In this document: one piece after another, positions 55,426 through 64,000 of the stretch
How the letters are laid out: the number at the start of each line of letters is the position of its first letter
How positions within the stretch are numbered: position 1 is the stretch's first letter
DNA from: Burkholderiaceae bacterium
GTDB taxonomy: Bacteria; Pseudomonadota; Gammaproteobacteria; Burkholderiales; Burkholderiaceae_E
DNA length: 64,000 nt
Assembly (NCBI GenBank): GCA_021463505.1
Contig: JAJTYR010000016.1
Location: forward strand, 1-64,000
Reading direction: 5' to 3'
Position numbers and translations under genes: made by a program
Notes under the pieces: generated by a model
The model's input: the letters and a program-made list of their open reading frames with translations, nothing else
Told to the model about the DNA's origin: nothing
Databases searched by the model: none

Positions 55426-56427
55426 TCAGGACGTCTCGCTCACGGCGATGGCGCTGCTGCGCACGGCCGCCTCGTCCTGGCTCGGCTCGGGCGGCGCCGG
55501 GAAGCGGATGCGGACGTGCCCGAGCGTGTGGTTCAGCGCAATGCGCAAGATGGCGCGCGGATAGCGCGCGGAACCGCTCGATCCGCCGGCGCAGAAGTCG
55601 AAGTGATTCGACAGATAGCGCGTGAGCTGCAAGGCGCTGATCGCCTTGCCGTTGCACGACACGATCAGGTGGCGCAACATCGTGTCGAGTTCGCCCGCCG
55701 TGCCGCCGATCACGATGGGGTCGCCCGACTGCAGCAGACCGGCGTAGTTGATCTGGAAATCTGCCGGTCTTTCGACGCCATACATGGCGCTGGTCAGCCA
55801 GTCCTCGTGGGCCGGCGCGAGGCCCGCTTTCCGGCTGAAGGCGTAGTTCGGCCCGCCAACCGGACGGGTGTGCCGGACGGGTGTGTCGTCGATGATCGCC
55901 ACCTTGCCGAGCTTCGTATAGTGAGGCCACACGGCGTCGAGCCCGTAGCCGCTGATGTTGCCGGCCAGCGTGGGATGGATGCGCGCCAGCATGTCGATCG
56001 ACAGCACCGGCGCCATGATCTCGACGAAGCTGGTGAAGCGCACCTGGAACTCGCTGTGCTGCAGCGTGATGACGTGCGTGTAGTACGAGTCGGGCGTCAG
56101 CGCCGGCTGGGCCAGATCGAGTTGCAGTTCGTCACAGATGGCGAACATGCGCGACACCTGCTCGGGCACGCAAAGCAGGTCGTCGTCGGGCAGCCAGACG
56201 TAGCGGTACGGCTGGATGGCGTCCCAGTACGTCCGCAGCGTGTGCTCCAGGCCAGGCCACTTGGCACCCTTCTGCATGTGTACGAATGCCGCATCCGGTG
56301 CCTGCGGCGGATCGTCGCCGAACCACGACAGGGCGTAGTCGAAGTTCTGCTGGTCCAGGCGCTCCACGGCTTGTGGGTGCAGTGAATTGCGGCCGGCGCG
56401 AAACAGGGCGAGGTACGGCTTCGTCAT
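55426..56427 (-). CDS. DUF707 family protein (glycosyltransferase-like)
   Basis: 333 residues. Family marks are FDYALSWFGDDPP near the start, a DxD-like centre in YRYVWLPDDDLLCVPEQVSR, and DAVWPHYTKLGKVAIIDDTP VRHTRPVGG read in two blocks. DUF707 proteins look like GT-A-fold glycosyltransferases, but no activity is established. ATG 56427 gives the typical start MTKPYLALFRAG. It lies downstream of glf on the same strand, 142 bases apart. Confidence 0.82.
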   Translation of the reverse strand: MTKPYLALFRAGRNSLHPQAVERLDQQNFDYALSWFGDDPPQAPDAAFVHMQKGAKWPGLEHTLRTYWDAIQPYRYVWLPDDDLLCVPEQVSRMFAICDELQLDLAQPALTPDSYYTHVITLQHSEFQVRFTSFVEIMAPVLSIDMLARIHPTLAGNISGYGLDAVWPHYTKLGKVAIIDDTPVRHTRPVGGPNYAFSRKAGLAPAHEDWLTSAMYGVERPADFQINYAGLLQSGDPIVIGGTAGELDTMLRHLIVSCNGKAISALQLTRYLSNHFDFCAGGSSGSARYPRAILRIALNHTLGHVRIRFPAPPEPSQDEAAVRSSAIAVSETS

Positions 56428-56569
56428 GATGGCGTGTCCTTTCTGGTGCGCGACGGAGTCGATCCGGCGAATCCCCGGGCGCGTGACAGCCCGGCGATTC
56501 AGTCTGGGGTCTGCCGCGCAACCGACAAGTCCGGAAAAGACGCAGAAAACCGCGCTTCCTCCCGGCGTG

Positions 56570-57676
56570 TCACCCGACCGGCACCGGCTCTTCGCGCAGC
56601 AGCTTCGCGGTGAGTGCCAGCGCCGCAGCCACCACCTGGTCCATGTTGTAGTAGCGGTACTGCGCCAGACGGCCGATGAAGTACACGTTGCGCTGCTGCG
56701 CGGCCAGGCGCTCGTAGAGCCTGAACTGCCGTTCGTTGTCGGGGTTGGGCACCGGGTAGTAGGGGTCACCCCCGGCACACGGCACCTCGCGCACGATCGA
56801 GGTGCCCGCGCACACCTGCCCCGTGAGGTGCCTGAATTCGGTGATGCGGGTGTAGGCGTGGTCGTTCGGGTAGTTCACCGTGCCCACTTCCTGGTAGCGC
56901 TGCACGCCGCTCAGGTGCTCGTGCTCGAAGCGCAGCGAACGATAGGGCAGACGTCCGTGACGGTATCCGAAGTAGCCGTCGATCGGACCGGTGTAGACGG
57001 TGGCGTCGCGCCCGATCCGTTCTCCGACCCCGGCGAAGTCCACCCCCAGGCGCACCTCGATGTTCGGGTGTCCGAGCATGCGATCGAACATCGCGGTGTA
57101 ACCCTCCGCAGGCATCGCCTGGAACGTGTCGGTGAAGTATCGATCGTCGTCGTTGCTGCGTGTCGGGATGCGCGCGGCCACGCCCGCGCTGAGCTGCGAC
57201 AGGTCGAGCGCCCACTGCTTGCGGGTGTAGCCGCGGAAGAACTTCTCGCACAGATCCCGGCCCACGGACGACAGCACCACGTCTTCGCTGGTCCTGATGG
57301 TGTCGCGCGGCTCGCGCACCTTCGCGAGATACGCGGCCACGCCGGCTTCGTCGAGATCGAGTCCATAGAGCTGGTTGATGGTGGTGCGATTGATCGGGAT
57401 CGGGTATTGCCTGCCCTCGACCACGGCGCGCACGCGGTGCTCGTAGGGCCTCCAGGACGTGAAGCGCGACAGGTAGCACCAGACGCGCTCGCTGTTGGTG
57501 TGGAAGATGTGCGGACCGTACTCGTGAATCAGCACGCCGTTGGCGTCGCGCCGGTCGTAGGCGTTGCCGCCGACGTGCTCGCGCCGGTCGATCACCAGCA
57601 CGCCGTTGCCGGCCTCGGCCAGTTCGCGGGCGCAGACGGCGCCGGCGAATCCGGCGCCAACGATCAGGTAGTCCAT
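56570..57676 (-). CDS. glf: UDP-galactopyranose mutase
   Basis: 368 residues. The FAD motif is LIVGAGFAGAVCARELAEAG (near 4-23), followed by HVGGNAYD, EYGPHIFHTNSERVW (active-site region), FFRGYTRKQWALDLSQLSAG, NDDDRYFTDTFQAMPAEGYT and the C-terminal FIGRLAQYRYYNMDQVV. It makes UDP-galactofuranose, the donor for galactofuranose-containing surface glycans. No recognised galactofuranosyltransferase is adjacent. The GT41, DUF3431 and DUF707 proteins are the candidate users. Confidence 0.96.
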   Translation of the reverse strand: MDYLIVGAGFAGAVCARELAEAGNGVLVIDRREHVGGNAYDRRDANGVLIHEYGPHIFHTNSERVWCYLSRFTSWRPYEHRVRAVVEGRQYPIPINRTTINQLYGLDLDEAGVAAYLAKVREPRDTIRTSEDVVLSSVGRDLCEKFFRGYTRKQWALDLSQLSAGVAARIPTRSNDDDRYFTDTFQAMPAEGYTAMFDRMLGHPNIEVRLGVDFAGVGERIGRDATVYTGPIDGYFGYRHGRLPYRSLRFEHEHLSGVQRYQEVGTVNYPNDHAYTRITEFRHLTGQVCAGTSIVREVPCAGGDPYYPVPNPDNERQFRLYERLAAQQRNVYFIGRLAQYRYYNMDQVVAAALALTAKLLREEPVPVG

Positions 57677-57870
57677 GGCTGGCGTCCTTGCGCAGAACGG
57701 GGTTCACTTGCCGGGCACGACTTCGCGCCGCGATGATTCGAGACCCCGCACCAGTCTAGGAACCCGCGCCGGATCGGTGTGGCCTGAAAAGCGTGGCAAA
57801 GGGGCGCCAGATCAGGGCTCGAACCGGTGCCGCGCGCCATGACGGGAGTGCGCCCGTGCCGGGCGCACCA

Positions 57871-57900
57871 AAGAAAAAGGGCAGCCGTGGAAGGCTGCCC
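57871..57900 (-). terminator. Intrinsic terminator of the histone-like gene
   Basis: An 8-bp perfect stem (gggcagcc with ggctgccc, 57879-57900) with a 6-base loop is followed on the minus strand by TTTTTCTT (57871-57878). It lies 25 bases after the stop of the gene at 57926. Confidence 0.9.
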
Positions 57901-57925
57901 TGGCCACGGTTGGCGGGCGCCCGGG

Positions 57926-58384
57926 TTACTTCAGGTGCTTGCCGACCAGGCCGGTCATCTCGAACATGTTGACCTGCGCCTTGCCGAACACCTGCCTGAG
58001 TTTCTCGTCGGCGTTGATCAGGCGCTTGTTCACCGCGTCCTGCAGCTTGCCCTTCTTGATGTAGTCCCAGAGCCGCTTGACCACCTCGGTGCGCGGCAGC
58101 GGCTTGTCGCCGACGATCGACGCCAGCGCGGCGCTCGGAGTCAGCGCCTTCATGAACGCGGCGTTCGGCTTGCGCGCCTTCTTCGCGGCCGGCTTCTTCG
58201 CAGCGGCCTTCTTCGCCGCCGGCTTCTTCGCGGCGGCCTTCTTCGCCGCTGGCTTCTTCGCGGCGGCCTTCGCCGCCGGCTTCTTCGCGGCCGGCTTCTT
58301 CGCGGCGGCCTTCTTCGCGGCCGGCTTCTTCGCCGGGGCCTTCTTCGCAGCGGGTTTCCTGGCAGCCTTCTTGGCAGTGGCCAT
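57926..58384 (-). CDS. Histone H1-like Ala/Lys-rich protein with C-terminal SWIB domain
   Basis: 152 residues. Residues ~4-70 repeat short Ala/Lys/Pro units such as AAKKPAAKKA, as in bacterial H1-like DNA-binding tails. Residues ~72-152 form a SWIB/MDM2 domain (NAAFMKALTPSAALASIVGD, RTEVVKRLWDYIKKGKLQDA, ADEKLRQVFGKAQVNMFEMT). Such proteins compact the nucleoid in Chlamydia and many Burkholderiales. AGGAGG before ATG 58384 fixes the start. The repeat tract is unstable by nature and its length may vary between strains. A strong terminator follows. Confidence 0.93.
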   Translation of the reverse strand: MATAKKAARKPAAKKAPAKKPAAKKAAAKKPAAKKPAAKAAAKKPAAKKAAAKKPAAKKAAAKKPAAKKARKPNAAFMKALTPSAALASIVGDKPLPRTEVVKRLWDYIKKGKLQDAVNKRLINADEKLRQVFGKAQVNMFEMTGLVGKHLK

Positions 58385-58645
58385 TCTCGATCCTCCTGAA
58401 TCCATGGGTGCGATGTTCGTTTCGAACAACGCGGTTTCAGAGGGAAAACGCGTGCTCTCCACAGGAGCGAAGCATGACGCGTCTTGCACGGAACGCCAAC
58501 AAAAACAAGCGCTGCAAAGGCACCGTTCGTCGGGAGTGTTGTATCGGCGACGCAAACCTTCGCGTGCATCGGCAGCACGGTCGTTCCCGAGGGGGCACAC
58601 GGTGCATGCGACAATCGCAGCCCGTCCTCTCCCGCGCAGCCGTCG

Positions 58646-59467
58646 ATGCCCGCCGCTCCCCATCCGTTCGACGAGGCCATCGGTCTCGAAGCGCTGCCGG
58701 ACGGCGCATTCGCGGGACGCGCCAGTCCGGCCTACTGGAACATGGTGGGGCCGTACGGCGGGATCACCGCCGCGCAACTGCTGCAGGCGCTGCTGTTGCG
58801 ACCCGAACGCCACGGCGATCCGGTTTCGCTGACGGTGAACTTCGCCGGCCCGGTCGCCGAGGGGCGACTGCAGATCCGCACGCAACTGATGCGCTCGAAC
58901 CGCTCGACGCAGCACTGGACGGCCACGATGGTCCAGACCCAGGACAGCGGCAGCGACAGCGAATCGGTGGTCGCCGTGGCGATGGCGGTGTTCGGCACGC
59001 GGCGCCCGGTCTGGAGCCACACCGAGGCGCGGCCTCCGTCGATCGCGCCACACGACGCGTTGCCCCGGCTGTCGCACCCGCAGGCGCCGGCCTTCACGCG
59101 GCGCTACGACCTGCGCTTCGAGCGCTCGCCGTTCGAGCACCCGCCGGCCGACAGCAGCAGCACCTGCTGGATCGCCGATCACCCGCCGCGCCCGCTGGAC
59201 TACCCGGCGCTGGCGTCGGCCTGCGACGTGTTCTTCCCGAGGATCTTCCTGCGCCGCGGCAAGCTGGTGCCGGTCGGCACGGTGTCGCTGAACGTCTACT
59301 TCCACGCCGACGCGGCGGCGCTGGCCGAACAGGGCGCCACGCCGATGCTCGGTGCCGCGCAGTGCCAGATCTACGAAGGTGGCTACTTCGACCAGCACGG
59401 CGAACTCTGGGGCCGCAGCCAGCGCCTGCTGGCGACCACGCACCAGATCGTCTGGTACCGCGAGTGA
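58646..59467 (+). CDS. Acyl-CoA thioesterase family protein (double hotdog, TesB-like)
   Basis: 273 residues. The N-terminal hotdog shows YWNMVGPYGGITAAQLLQAL and VSLTVNFAGPVAEGRLQI. The C-terminal half shows DYPALASACDVFFPRIFLRR and GTVSLNVYFHADAAALAEQG, as in the thioesterase-like (TesB/4HBT_3) family. It hydrolyses acyl-CoA; the chain preference is unknown. The region 58385-58645, shared with the divergent histone-like gene, has no other gene. No clear ribosome site before ATG 58646. Confidence 0.85.
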   Translation: MPAAPHPFDEAIGLEALPDGAFAGRASPAYWNMVGPYGGITAAQLLQALLLRPERHGDPVSLTVNFAGPVAEGRLQIRTQLMRSNRSTQHWTATMVQTQDSGSDSESVVAVAMAVFGTRRPVWSHTEARPPSIAPHDALPRLSHPQAPAFTRRYDLRFERSPFEHPPADSSSTCWIADHPPRPLDYPALASACDVFFPRIFLRRGKLVPVGTVSLNVYFHADAAALAEQGATPMLGAAQCQIYEGGYFDQHGELWGRSQRLLATTHQIVWYRE

Positions 59468-59581
59468 GTCGCCTGATGCGGGCCGGCACTGGCCCGCCGC
59501 CTGCCCGCGCCCGGCCCCGATCCGTACCCGCCTCCCCGATCTGCGCCCTGTCCCGATCCGCGCCGGACGCCACCCGGCGCG

Positions 59582-61455
<1,874 letters not shown>

Positions 61456-61459
<4 letters not shown>

Positions 61460-62403
61460 GGGGGACTTCCGGTTCGATGTGTTTCGTTCGCGCCGGCGCC
61501 GGTGGCGATCAGCCGTTGCGGCACCAGCGTGCCGTCGCGCAGCGCGGCCACGCCCAGCAGGCGCCGCGCGCCATAGACGCGCACTCGTGCAGCGTCGCCG
61601 CTGCCCGCCGTGGCCGGGGCGCGCAGCGTCTGTCCATTCAGGAAGCGCGCCTCGGCCGCCGCGTCGATCTCGAGGCGCGGCAGGTCGACCAGCAGCGCGT
61701 CGGGCGGCGCGAGCCGCGCGCGGCGCGCCGGCAGATCGAGCGCCTCGAGTGCCTCGAGGGTGATCGCGTCGGCCACCGACAGCGCGCCGACCCGCTCGCG
61801 GCGCAGCGCGGCGAGGTGCGCGCCACAACCGAGTCGCTCGCCGATGTCGGCCGCCAGCGTGCGCAGGTAGGTGCCCTTGCCGCAGTGCACCCGGATCGTC
61901 GCGCGGGTCCCGGCAAACGCCAGCGTCTCGATCGCGTGGATCACGATCGGCCGCGGTGCGCGCTCCAGCGTGACGCCGGCACGCGCGTAGGCGTACAGCG
62001 GCCGGCCGTCGCGCTTGAGCGCCGAATGCATCGGCGGCACCTGGTCGATTGCGCCGACGAAGAGCGCGGCCGCGGCGCGGAACTGCGCTGCGTCGCAGCC
62101 GACCTCACGACGCGCGAGCACCCTGCCCTCGACGTCGCCGGTGTCGGTGCTCGCGCCCAGCGCCAGTTCGGCCAGGTAGGTCTTGTCGGCGTCGAGCGAG
62201 TCGTGCGCGAACTTGGTCGCTTCGCCGAACAGCAGCGGCAGCAGACCGGTCGCCAGCGGATCGAGGGTGCCGCCGTGCCCGGCCTTGCGGGCGTTCAGCA
62301 GGCGCCGCGCGCGCACGACGGCGTCGTTCGAGCTCAGGCCCTTCGGCTTGTCGAGCAGCAGGACGCCGTCGACCGGTTCGCGTTGTGACTTGCTGGGGGA
62401 CAT
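61456..62403 (-). CDS. truB: tRNA pseudouridine(55) synthase TruB
   Basis: 315 residues. Motifs are [20 protein letters not shown], the catalytic aspartate in [40 protein letters not shown] and [20 protein letters not shown], with a C-terminal PUA-like part. It makes pseudouridine 55 in the T-loop of tRNAs. It lies between rbfA and typA, the common betaproteobacterial order, with its end overlapping typA. Confidence 0.96.
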
Positions 62404-62449
62404 GCGACCTGCGTTCGCCGCCGGCCCCGGCGGCTCGCGCTTTTCCGTC

Positions 62450-62827
62450 TCAGTCGTCGGCGTGCTGCCGGTTCGCCTCGTCGATCAGCTTCGACATGGC
62501 CATTCCCCGCTCGACCGAGGCGTCGTGAACGAAGCGCAGCTCGGGCGTGGTGTGGATGCGCACGCGCCGCCCCAGCTGCGAGCGCAGGAAGCCGGCAGCG
62601 TGGCGCAGGCCCGCGAGGGTGCTGGCCACCGTGACCTCGTCGTCGGGCAGTACGCTGAAGTAGACCGTCGCGTAGGCATAGTCGGGCGTCAGCGCGACGC
62701 CGGTGATCGTCACCATGCCCACGCGCGGGTCCTTGACCTCGGCGCGCACCAGTTCGGCGAGCTCGTGGTGCACCTGCCCGGTAACCCGAACGCTGCGGCT
62801 CGTGCCGCCTGGTCGACGAGTGGCCAT
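62450..62827 (-). CDS. rbfA: 30S ribosome-binding factor A
   Basis: 125 residues, usual size. KH-type fold with VTGQVHHELAELVRAEVKDP, VGMVTITGVALTPDYAYATV and LGRRVRIHTTPELRFVHDAS. It binds the 16S rRNA 5' helix during late 30S maturation and in the cold. ATG 62827 gives the typical start; the upstream extension of the frame overlaps the infB stop region. 16 bases after infB. Confidence 0.95.
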   Translation of the reverse strand: MATRRPGGTSRSVRVTGQVHHELAELVRAEVKDPRVGMVTITGVALTPDYAYATVYFSVLPDDEVTVASTLAGLRHAAGFLRSQLGRRVRIHTTPELRFVHDASVERGMAMSKLIDEANRQHADD

Positions 62828-62843
62828 GGACCCGGCGCACGCC

Positions 62844-64000
62844 TCACAGCGTGCGCGCAACCTCCTTGATTTCGAACACCTCGAGCTGGTCGCCTTCCTT
62901 GATGTCGCCGAAGTTCTTCAGCGACAGGCCGCACTCGAAGCCCTCGCGGACCTCGCGCACGTCGTCCTTGAAGCGCCTGAGCGAATCGAGCTCGCCGGTC
63001 CACACCACCGTATGGTCGCGCAGCAGGCGCACCCTGGCGCCGCGTCGCACCACGCCCTCGAGCACCATGCACCCGGCGATGTTGCCGACCCTGGGCACGC
63101 GGATGATCTGGCGGATCTCGACCAGACCGATCGCCTCTTCCTTCTGCTCGGGCGACAGCAGACCGGACATCGCCGCCTTCACGTCGTCGACCGCGTCGTA
63201 GATGATGTTGTAGTAGCGGATGTCGATGCCGTTGGTTTCGGCCAGCCGCTTGGCGAGTTGATCGGCGCGCACGTTGAAACCGATGATCACCGCCTTCGAC
63301 GCCGTGGCCAGGTTCACGTCGTTCTCGCTGATGCCGCCCACGCCCTGGTGCACGATCTGCACCTTGACCTCGTCGGTGGACAGCTTGAGCATCGCGTGCG
63401 CAAGCGCCTCCTGCGAGCCCTGGACGTCGGCCTTGACGATCAGCGGCAGCGTCTTCACCTCGCCGGCGGCCATCTGCTCGAACATGTTCTCGAGCTTGGC
63501 TGCCTGCTGCTTCGCGAGCTTGACGTCGCGGAACTTGCCCTGCCGGAACAGCGCGATCTCGCGCGCCTTGCGCTCGTCGCCGAGCACGATCACCTCCTCG
63601 CCGGCAGCCGGGACATCCTGCAGGCCCTGGATCTCCACCGGGATCGACGGCCCGGCCTCGGTCACCGGCTTGCCGTTCTCGTCGAGCATCGCACGCACGC
63701 GACCGAACGACGAGCCCGCCAGCACGACGTCGCCGCGCCTGAGCGTGCCCGACAGCACCAGCACGGTGGCCACCGCGCCCTTGCCCTTGTCGAGCCGGGC
63801 CTCGATCACCAGCCCCTTGGCGGCACCTTCGCGCACCGCCCCGAGCTGCAGCACCTCGGCCTGCAGCAGCACGTTCTCGAGCAGGTCGTCGATGCCCTCG
63901 CCGGTGCGCGCCGAGACCGGAACGATCGGCACGTCGCCACCGTACTCTTCGGGAACGACCTGGTTGGCCACCAGTTCCTGCTTGACGCGTTCGGGATTCG
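62844..64000 (-). CDS. infB: Translation initiation factor IF-2, C-terminal part (gene cut by window edge)
   Basis: The frame is open to the right end of the window, so the 5' part, including the N-terminal domain and most of the GTPase motifs, lies outside. Visible are the last part of the G domain ([21 protein letters not shown]5), domain II ([20 protein letters not shown]), domain III ([35 protein letters not shown]) and the fMet-tRNA-binding domain IV ([40 protein letters not shown]). It guides initiator tRNA to the 30S subunit. Followed by rbfA. Confidence 0.97.
   Translation of the reverse strand, partial: NPERVKQELVANQVVPEEYGGDVPIVPVSARTGEGIDDLLENVLLQAEVLQLGAVREGAAKGLVIEARLDKGKGAVATVLVLSGTLRRGDVVLAGSSFGRVRAMLDENGKPVTEAGPSIPVEIQGLQDVPAAGEEVIVLGDERKAREIALFRQGKFRDVKLAKQQAAKLENMFEQMAAGEVKTLPLIVKADVQGSQEALAHAMLKLSTDEVKVQIVHQGVGGISENDVNLATASKAVIIGFNVRADQLAKRLAETNGIDIRYYNIIYDAVDDVKAAMSGLLSPEQKEEAIGLVEIRQIIRVPRVGNIAGCMVLEGVVRRGARVRLLRDHTVVWTGELDSLRRFKDDVREVREGFECGLSLKNFGDIKEGDQLEVFEIKEVARTL

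Overview
The window is GC-rich, densely packed chromosomal DNA that looks like a betaproteobacterium of the order Burkholderiales. The evidence is the red-type (form IC) RuBisCO operon with cbbX, a DUF3460-scpA pair, an Ala/Lys-rich histone-like protein with a SWIB domain, a small MAKPNYAFAKRQRE-type protein, and the rpsO-pnp and infB-rbfA-truB-typA clusters. No complete insertion sequence, prophage or CRISPR array was seen.

Layout. 1-5001 is a signalling block: the 5' part of a membrane sensor gene (cut by the window edge), a divergent FeeM-like N-acyl amino acid synthase, and a 7TMR-DISM/PAS/GGDEF/EAL receptor. Its first ~3.25 kb is visibly less GC-rich in codon choice than the rest. 5116-9894 holds beta-oxidation genes (a FadB/J-type enzyme with a histidine-rich insert, a crotonase) and a NUDIX/metallo-beta-lactamase fusion. 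9941-16274 (minus strand) holds pnp, rpsO, an orphan branched-chain-type solute-binding protein coupled to leuA, and dcd. 16540-23902 is a form II CO-dehydrogenase-like molybdenum hydroxylase operon (S-L-M-D-E-G plus XdhC).

23950-30791 is devoted to molybdate. It has a FecCD/BtuCD-type transporter whose binding-protein gene has lost its 5' part, a ModE-HTH/PBP regulator, and modABC-modE. Two similar ModE-like dyads lie in front of modA. 30790-32190 is a gene graveyard. Pieces of a formate dehydrogenase alpha subunit and of SelB are joined at a deletion point and followed by a tRNA-Sec gene, then by GcvH-like and DsrE-like remnants. This suggests that a selenocysteine-dependent formate oxidation locus was lost.

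32347-42635 is mostly housekeeping: apbC/mrp, metG, a SulP transporter, DUF3460, scpA, murB, an OmpA-like protein, a lone PIN-domain protein, an aminotransferase and arfB. 42714-48743 is the Calvin cycle cluster: cbbR divergent from cbbL-cbbS-cbbX-cbbF-cbbP. After a methyltransferase, a crotonase and a macrodomain gene, 50959-57676 carries a glycan-modification group: a GT41/OGT-like glycosyltransferase, DUF3431-TPR, SAM methyltransferase and DUF707 proteins, and UDP-galactopyranose mutase. The end (57926-64000) has the histone-like gene, a thioesterase, and typA, truB, rbfA and the 3' part of infB.

Together the genes suggest a facultative autotroph or mixotroph. It fixes CO2 by RuBisCO and invests in molybdenum uptake for molybdo-hydroxylases, but it appears to have lost at least one formate dehydrogenase. 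All function calls rest on reading motifs and recognising families. No database search was run.
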